Shown: one piece after another, positions 7,523-10,528 of the stretch
Layout of the letters: each line of letters begins with the position of its first letter
How positions within the stretch are numbered: the stretch's first letter is position 1
Assembly: GCA_030642185.1 (NCBI GenBank)
Contig: DAOWOG010000015.1
Location: 1-10,528 of the forward strand
Source of the DNA: Helicobacteraceae bacterium
Lineage (GTDB): Bacteria; Campylobacterota; Campylobacteria; Campylobacterales; Sulfurimonadaceae
DNA length: 10,528 nucleotides
Reading direction: 5' to 3'
Notes under the pieces: model-generated
Databases searched by the model: none
The model's input: the letters and a program-made list of their open reading frames with translations, nothing else
Told to the model about the DNA's origin: nothing
Translations under genes and position numbers: made by a program

Positions 7523-7900
7523 ATGCCAGATAAAAAACTTAAAGTACTTGCCGTTGACGATGATATGATCAATCTGAAGCTCTTAAAATCTATGCTGATG
7601 AAAACCAGCTATGTTGCTGAAGTCGTTGAAGCCAGAAATGGTGCTGACGCCCTTTCAGAACTTAAAATGAATGACGATATTGATATTATACTTTTAGATA
7701 TTATTATGCCGGTGATGGGCGGTATTGAAATGCTCAAGATTTTGCGTGCCGATGATAGTTTAACGCAGCTGCCGGTCATTGTATTGACAACAGATGAGAC
7801 GAAACGGGTTGAAGCCCTCGACAATGGAGCAAACGGCTTTTTAATGAAGCCGATCAGAGAACGTGATCTCAGTGCAAAAATTGCTCAATTGATTGTATAA
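7523..7900 (+). CDS. Stand-alone CheY-like response regulator receiver
   Basis: This 125-residue single receiver domain has no output module. All canonical positions are present: the acidic cluster D12/D13/D14 in LAVDDD, phosphoacceptor D59 in IILLDIIMPVMGG, T89 in VIVLTTDE, and K109 in FLMKPI. The length is that of a CheY-type protein. It starts 14 bases after the kinase stop and has AAGGA at 7512-7516, 6 bases before ATG 7523, so it is very likely the last gene of the signalling operon. It is the predicted terminal or intermediate acceptor of phosphoryl groups from the Hpt protein (H269). Lacking a DNA-binding or catalytic domain, it must act by binding another protein, or serve as a phosphate sink. 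A direct role at the flagellar motor cannot be judged from sequence alone. Confidence 0.95.
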   Translation: MPDKKLKVLAVDDDMINLKLLKSMLMKTSYVAEVVEARNGADALSELKMNDDIDIILLDIIMPVMGGIEMLKILRADDSLTQLPVIVLTTDETKRVEALDNGANGFLMKPIRERDLSAKIAQLIV

Positions 7901-7909
7901 ACCTTACAA

Positions 7910-7931
7910 GGTACACTCAGGAGAGTGTACC
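7910..7931. terminator. Perfect stem-loop between convergent genes, candidate bidirectional terminator
   Basis: GGTACACTC (7910-7918) and GAGTGTACC (7923-7931) form a perfect 9-bp stem closed by an AGGA loop. It fills nearly the whole 31-base gap between the receiver stop (7900) and the exonuclease stop (TAG on the minus strand at 7932-7934). Position and symmetry fit a shared terminator or 3'-end-stabilising hairpin for both transcripts. No T-tract follows on either strand, so it is not a textbook intrinsic terminator. Confidence 0.5.
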
Positions 7932-8678
7932 CTACTCCTGGTCTAAAACTTTTTTGATCGAATAGCGCATATCCTCATCCAGACTCTCCATCTTATCCAG
8001 CATCCATCGCAGATAACCGGGATCTTCTACAGTGAGCTCTTGCAAGGTTTTACCCTTGTATTTTCCAAAACGCATCGGTTGTTTAAAAAACACAGGTTCT
8101 TTGGTTAAAGCAACCATTTTTTCAACAGGATTGACACCCGGAAATTTCTCCTGTACTGCTTTGCGAAGCTCTGTCAAAAAAAGCTTCAGTGTCAAAACAT
8201 CTCCGATAGCATCATGCGCTTTAATTTCAATACCCAGTTTTTCAGCTTCTTGATCTTCCGCTTTATACAAACCCATTTTATAACGAAAATATTGCAGTCT
8301 GTGAACCGGTTCATCATCAAAAATGTGACGGGCACATCGCAGGGTATCGATCAGTTTCATGTTCAGTGAAAAACCCTCTTTCTCCAGCATGCCTATGTCA
8401 AAAGGCGCATTATGCATGATCATATAGTTCTCTTCTTCGTTAAGCATTAAAAGTTTTTTATAGGCTTCAGTCTCTATACATGCCGCTCTGTTCTCGATCA
8501 TCTGCGGAGTGATATGGTGAACTTCCATCGCTTCATAGGCAATAGGCACTTCAGTTGAGCAAAACTCATTGTAGACTTCTGTCTCTTTTGAAGAGAGAAC
8601 GATATAACCCAGCTGAATAATACGGTCCGTCTCCGATATACCGGTTGTTTCGGTATCAAGCAATATGTATTTTGACAA
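7932..8678 (-). CDS. DEDDh-family 3'-5' exonuclease (DnaQ-like) with C-terminal DUF3820-like module
   Basis: The 248-residue protein carries all DnaQ-superfamily exonuclease motifs: ExoI LLDTETTG (D8, E10), ExoII HNAPFDIGML (D94) and ExoIII HDAIGD (H155, D160). The five-residue H-to-D spacing makes it DEDDh type. Such enzymes remove 3' nucleotides using two metal ions, as in the polymerase III epsilon subunit, ExoX or RNase T. The C-terminal part (about 203-230) reads MRFGKYKGKTL then YLRWMLDK, the pattern of DUF3820-like modules often attached to nucleases. No polymerase-binding tail like that of epsilon is evident, so a repair or RNA/DNA-trimming exonuclease is more likely than the replicative proofreader, though substrate cannot be told from sequence. 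The start is TTG (8676-8678), supported by an AAAGGA ribosome site 5 bases upstream. It lies downstream of the small membrane-protein gene on the same strand, 53 AT-rich bases away. Confidence 0.92.
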   Translation of the reverse strand: MSKYILLDTETTGISETDRIIQLGYIVLSSKETEVYNEFCSTEVPIAYEAMEVHHITPQMIENRAACIETEAYKKLLMLNEEENYMIMHNAPFDIGMLEKEGFSLNMKLIDTLRCARHIFDDEPVHRLQYFRYKMGLYKAEDQEAEKLGIEIKAHDAIGDVLTLKLFLTELRKAVQEKFPGVNPVEKMVALTKEPVFFKQPMRFGKYKGKTLQELTVEDPGYLRWMLDKMESLDEDMRYSIKKVLDQE

Positions 8679-8683
8679 ATTTT

Positions 8684-8689
8684 TCCTTT
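8684..8689 (-). promoter_or_regulatory. Ribosome binding site supporting a TTG start
   Basis: On the minus strand AAAGGA lies 5 bases before TTG 8676-8678. MSKYILLDTETTG begins there exactly as DnaQ-like proteins usually do, so the rare TTG start is well supported. Confidence 0.7.
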
Positions 8690-8731
8690 GTGTAAAAAAA
8701 GATTTTTAAATTGATTTTAATTCAGAACCTT

Positions 8732-9022
8732 CTACTCTTCAAACAGACGTTTAAACAACGTATCCATATCAAAAGAGGTCAGCCGTTTTACACCAAAAAT
8801 ATAATGGGGAAGCAGCTCTAAAAAAAGGTATCCCAGGAGGATCATAGGGTAGAACACCAGCACTTCTATATACAAGGTTTTATAACGGTATCGTGATTTG
8901 ATCCATCTTAATGCCCACTTGGCACCGCTCATCGCCAGCACAATCTGAAAACTGACAACAAATCCCCATACCAGATAAGTCATTCCGACAGCATAACCGA
9001 TAATCCAAAGCCAAAATTCCAT
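8732..9022 (-). CDS. Small membrane protein of unknown function
   Basis: I do not recognise this 96-residue protein. It has an N-terminal hydrophobic stretch at about 3-32 (including IIGYAVGMTYLVWGFVVSF), a basic middle segment at about 39-48 (RWIKSRYRYKTLY, Arg/Lys/Tyr-rich), a second hydrophobic segment at about 52-74 (EVLVFYPMILLGYLFLELL), and a mixed-charge tail ending FKRLFEE. This predicts a two-helix inner-membrane protein with a positively charged loop that should face the cytoplasm, placing both ends outside. Tryptophan and tyrosine are abundant. The ATG start is preceded only by a weak AAAAG, immediately upstream. The gene diverges from the DUF819 gene across a 41-base region with a perfect palindrome, and precedes the exonuclease gene on the same strand. 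Codon use looks like its neighbours and the hydrophobic pattern is coherent, so I take it as a real gene. Confidence 0.7.
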   Translation of the reverse strand: MEFWLWIIGYAVGMTYLVWGFVVSFQIVLAMSGAKWALRWIKSRYRYKTLYIEVLVFYPMILLGYLFLELLPHYIFGVKRLTSFDMDTLFKRLFEE

Positions 9023-9040
9023 CTTTTGATTTTGCCATGA

Positions 9041-9056
9041 TGTAACTTAAGTTACA
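9041..9056. promoter_or_regulatory. Perfect 16-bp palindrome, candidate operator in divergent intergenic region
   Basis: TGTAACTTAAGTTACA is its own reverse complement over all 16 bases. It sits in the 41 bases separating the divergent small-membrane-protein and DUF819 genes, 18 bases from one start codon and 7 from the other. The GTAAC-N4-GTTAC core has the 5-4-5 layout of Crp/Fnr-family sites and differs by one base per half from the TTAAC-N4-GTTAA type associated with Campylobacter NssR. A poor promoter-like pair, TTGCCA (9032-9037) and TACAAT (9053-9058) with a 15-base spacer, overlaps it, so a bound protein would be expected to repress. The regulator is unknown and none is encoded nearby. 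Confidence 0.5.
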
Positions 9057-9063
9057 ATGCCGC

Positions 9064-10188
9064 ATGATTGAAAACGCCCCTGTCTATCTTCTCAGTATTA
9101 CACTCCTTGCACTGCTGCTTGGTACTGCAGAAACATTCAGCCGTCACAAACTCTTTACCTATTTGCCGGCAGTGGTACTTATATATGCATCCGCGATGCT
9201 GCTTGCGCAATTTGGCCTCTGGGAAAAAACAGAGCAGATCGACACAGCTTACACACTGACTAAACGCTATCTTCTTCCCGCTATGCTTTTTTTGATGCTG
9301 CTGCGTATTGATCTGAAACACTTTGCGACACTCGGAAGAACGCTGCTGATCGCTTACTTCAGCGCGGTACTCTCAATCGCTTCTGCCTTTATACTTATAT
9401 TTTGGCTTCTTGGTTTTGATCAGGACGCTGCCGGTGTCTTTGGGGCACTGGCAGGCAGTTGGACCGGAGGAACGGCCAATATGCTGGCTGTTGCATCTGC
9501 ATTAAACGTTGATGAGAACCTGATGGGCTATGCTCTGATCGTTGACTCCATCGACTATACGCTATGGGTGATGCTTCTGCTTGCCTTGGTCGGACTGGCC
9601 CCGGTATTTAACCGATGGAGCAGAGCCGATTCTGTTACAACTTCAACGCTGCACGTGAGCACACCCTTAAGCAGGCGAAGCTTTTTCACACTTCTGTTTC
9701 TTACTTTCATAGCAGCACTGATTGCCGTAAAACTCGCTGCTGAACTTGGAGGCCTCTCAGGCACCACCTGGGCTGTTTTGATCAGCACACTGCTCGGCCT
9801 GCTGGCTTCACGAACCAGACTGCGTAATCTTGGAGGCAGTGCAACGCTCTCTACTGCCATGCTCTATCTTTTAGTCGGACTCATCGGTTCGCGTGCCAGT
9901 TTCAACGGTTTTGATGCGGTCCCGCTCTATCTGCTTGCCGGTATCCTGATCCTCTCTGTCCATGCCGTTATCATGATCATCGTTGCAAAAATATTCAGAC
10001 TCGACCTGTTTAGTATCGGGGTGGCCTCACTGGCCAATATCGGCGGTGTCGCTTCAGCACCTATTCTCGCCGCTGCCTACAACCGTTCGCTGATCGGTGT
10101 TGCCGTTTTGATGGCGATTATGGGTTATCTGATCGGCACGGTTGCCGGATTGGCGATCGGTACCATTTTACAAAAAATTGCTGCATGA
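9064..10188 (+). CDS. DUF819 family polytopic membrane protein (putative transporter)
   Basis: The 374-residue, very hydrophobic protein has about ten predicted membrane segments. Residues 129-145 carry the DUF819 (YjcL-like) signature LAGSWTGGTANMLAVAS. A related Gly/Ala-rich motif, ASLANIGGVASAPILAAAY, occurs at 321-339, suggesting two pseudo-symmetric halves as in many secondary transporters. A hydrophilic loop lies at about 183-206. The biochemical function of DUF819 is not established as far as I know. Its stop codon overlaps the start of a dipeptide-epimerase-like gene (ATGA at 10185-10188), so a role in dipeptide or related substrate uptake is a reasonable inference. The start at ATG 9064 is tightly constrained: an in-frame TAA lies at 9043-9045, no other usual start codon falls between, and the first membrane segment begins within about five residues. 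No Shine-Dalgarno precedes it. Confidence 0.85.
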   Translation: MIENAPVYLLSITLLALLLGTAETFSRHKLFTYLPAVVLIYASAMLLAQFGLWEKTEQIDTAYTLTKRYLLPAMLFLMLLRIDLKHFATLGRTLLIAYFSAVLSIASAFILIFWLLGFDQDAAGVFGALAGSWTGGTANMLAVASALNVDENLMGYALIVDSIDYTLWVMLLLALVGLAPVFNRWSRADSVTTSTLHVSTPLSRRSFFTLLFLTFIAALIAVKLAAELGGLSGTTWAVLISTLLGLLASRTRLRNLGGSATLSTAMLYLLVGLIGSRASFNGFDAVPLYLLAGILILSVHAVIMIIVAKIFRLDLFSIGVASLANIGGVASAPILAAAYNRSLIGVAVLMAIMGYLIGTVAGLAIGTILQKIAA

Positions 10189-10528
10189 AGATCACGCACC
10201 TTTCGCTTAAAATTGAAAAAATTGCACTGCAGACCCCCTTTGTCACCGCGCTGCGCAGAGTCGAGAGTGTAGACAACGTTATTATCACGCTTCATACCGA
10301 CACGCCGCTGATCGGAGAGGGTGCCGCACCCGCTACCAAAGCCATTACCGGTGAGGATCTGAAAAGTATCTCCCAAACTATTGAAAAAACGATATTTCCC
10401 CTGCTGCGCAATCAGACTTTTGAGCTTAAGACACTTCTCGAAGTGACGCATCAAGCCTGTAAGGGCAACAGCAGTGCCAAGGCCGCTGTCGAAATCGCCC
10501 TCTACGATCTGGCATCAAAAAACAGAGA
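10185..10528 (+). CDS. Dipeptide epimerase-like enolase-superfamily protein, 3' truncated by window edge
   Basis: The first 114 residues are present and the frame stays open to the window end. The start ATG overlaps the stop of the DUF819 gene as ATGA. The visible part is the capping domain of the mandelate racemase/muconate lactonizing family: PFVTALRRVESVDNVIITL, then IGEGAAPATKAITGED, and near the end GNSSAKAAVEIALYDLASK. The order TA.R, GEG.A.P...ITGE and SAKAA.E.AL.DL is that of L-Ala-D/L-Glu epimerases (YcjG/YkfB type), which interconvert L-Ala-D-Glu and L-Ala-L-Glu during murein peptide recycling. The catalytic barrel with its two lysines and metal ligands lies beyond the window, so substrate specificity cannot be read; related dipeptide epimerases use other dipeptides. 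Family confidence is high, exact substrate low. Confidence 0.87.
   Translation, partial: MKITHLSLKIEKIALQTPFVTALRRVESVDNVIITLHTDTPLIGEGAAPATKAITGEDLKSISQTIEKTIFPLLRNQTFELKTLLEVTHQACKGNSSAKAAVEIALYDLASKNR

Noticed and set aside
8690..8731. AT-rich spacer upstream of the exonuclease as a promoter
   Set aside because: Several weak AT-rich hexamers exist but none stands out with proper spacing, so I did not annotate it.
8880..9065. 61-codon minus-strand frame overlapping the small membrane protein and the palindrome
   Set aside because: The product is Cys-rich without pattern and is out of frame with the coherent two-helix protein ending at 8732.
9057..9071. Tiny ORF from ATG 9057 (four codons and a stop) overlapping the DUF819 start
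   Set aside because: It has no ribosome site and is probably chance; ATG 9064 is the only start compatible with the membrane protein.
10125..10454. 109-codon minus-strand frame over the DUF819-epimerase junction
   Set aside because: It is antisense to two well-supported coding regions joined by an ATGA overlap and shows no domain.
1..10528. CRISPR array, insertion sequence, tRNA/rRNA, toxin-antitoxin or phage-defence genes
   Set aside because: No repeat-spacer pattern, transposase motif, tRNA-like cloverleaf or defence-related domain was seen on either strand.

Overview
The window looks like chromosomal DNA of a Campylobacterota (former Epsilonproteobacteria) species, most like the free-living Sulfurimonas/Sulfuricurvum/Sulfurovum type. 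This rests on recalled family resemblance, not a search. The UvrC reads very like the Helicobacter/Campylobacter protein, the stand-alone PAS protein resembles Aer/CetB, and the base composition is moderate (judged by eye, not counted). No rRNA, tRNA, CRISPR array, insertion sequence or prophage gene was seen. Coding is dense, and no gene-free stretch reaches 300 bases.

Layout. (1) Bases 1-2191: the 3' end of a small gene that may encode a DUF721/DciA-like protein, overlapping a complete uvrC by 17 bases. (2) Bases 2212-7900: a probable extended -10 promoter followed by four tightly spaced + strand signalling genes: a single-domain Aer/CetB-like PAS protein, a protein with an unassigned N-terminal domain plus two Hpt-like domains, a 1068-residue membrane hybrid histidine kinase with a NIT-like periplasmic sensor and three receiver-like domains, and a stand-alone CheY-like receiver. 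(3) Bases 7910-7931: a perfect 9-bp stem-loop between convergent genes. (4) Bases 7932-9022, minus strand: a DEDDh 3'-5' exonuclease with a C-terminal DUF3820-like module, and a small membrane protein of unknown function. (5) Bases 9023-9063: a 41-base divergent intergenic region containing a perfect 16-bp palindrome. (6) Bases 9064-10528, + strand: a DUF819 polytopic membrane protein translationally coupled (ATGA) to the start of a dipeptide-epimerase-like enolase-superfamily gene that runs off the window.

How the parts may work together. The most interesting unit is the four-gene signalling cluster. It has a complete His-Asp-His-Asp set: kinase H399, receiver D820, Hpt H269, receiver D59. 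It also has several domains that keep the fold but have lost key residues: the second Hpt has Val at the His position, and the first and third receivers of the kinase lack parts of the phosphorylation pocket. No DNA-binding or enzymatic output domain is encoded, so the output is either elsewhere or works by protein-protein contact. The NIT-like sensor and the putative FAD-PAS protein suggest, by inference, combined sensing of a small oxyanion such as nitrate/nitrite and of redox state. At the right end, the DUF819-epimerase pair suggests dipeptide (possibly murein-peptide) uptake and use, with the palindrome as candidate operator.
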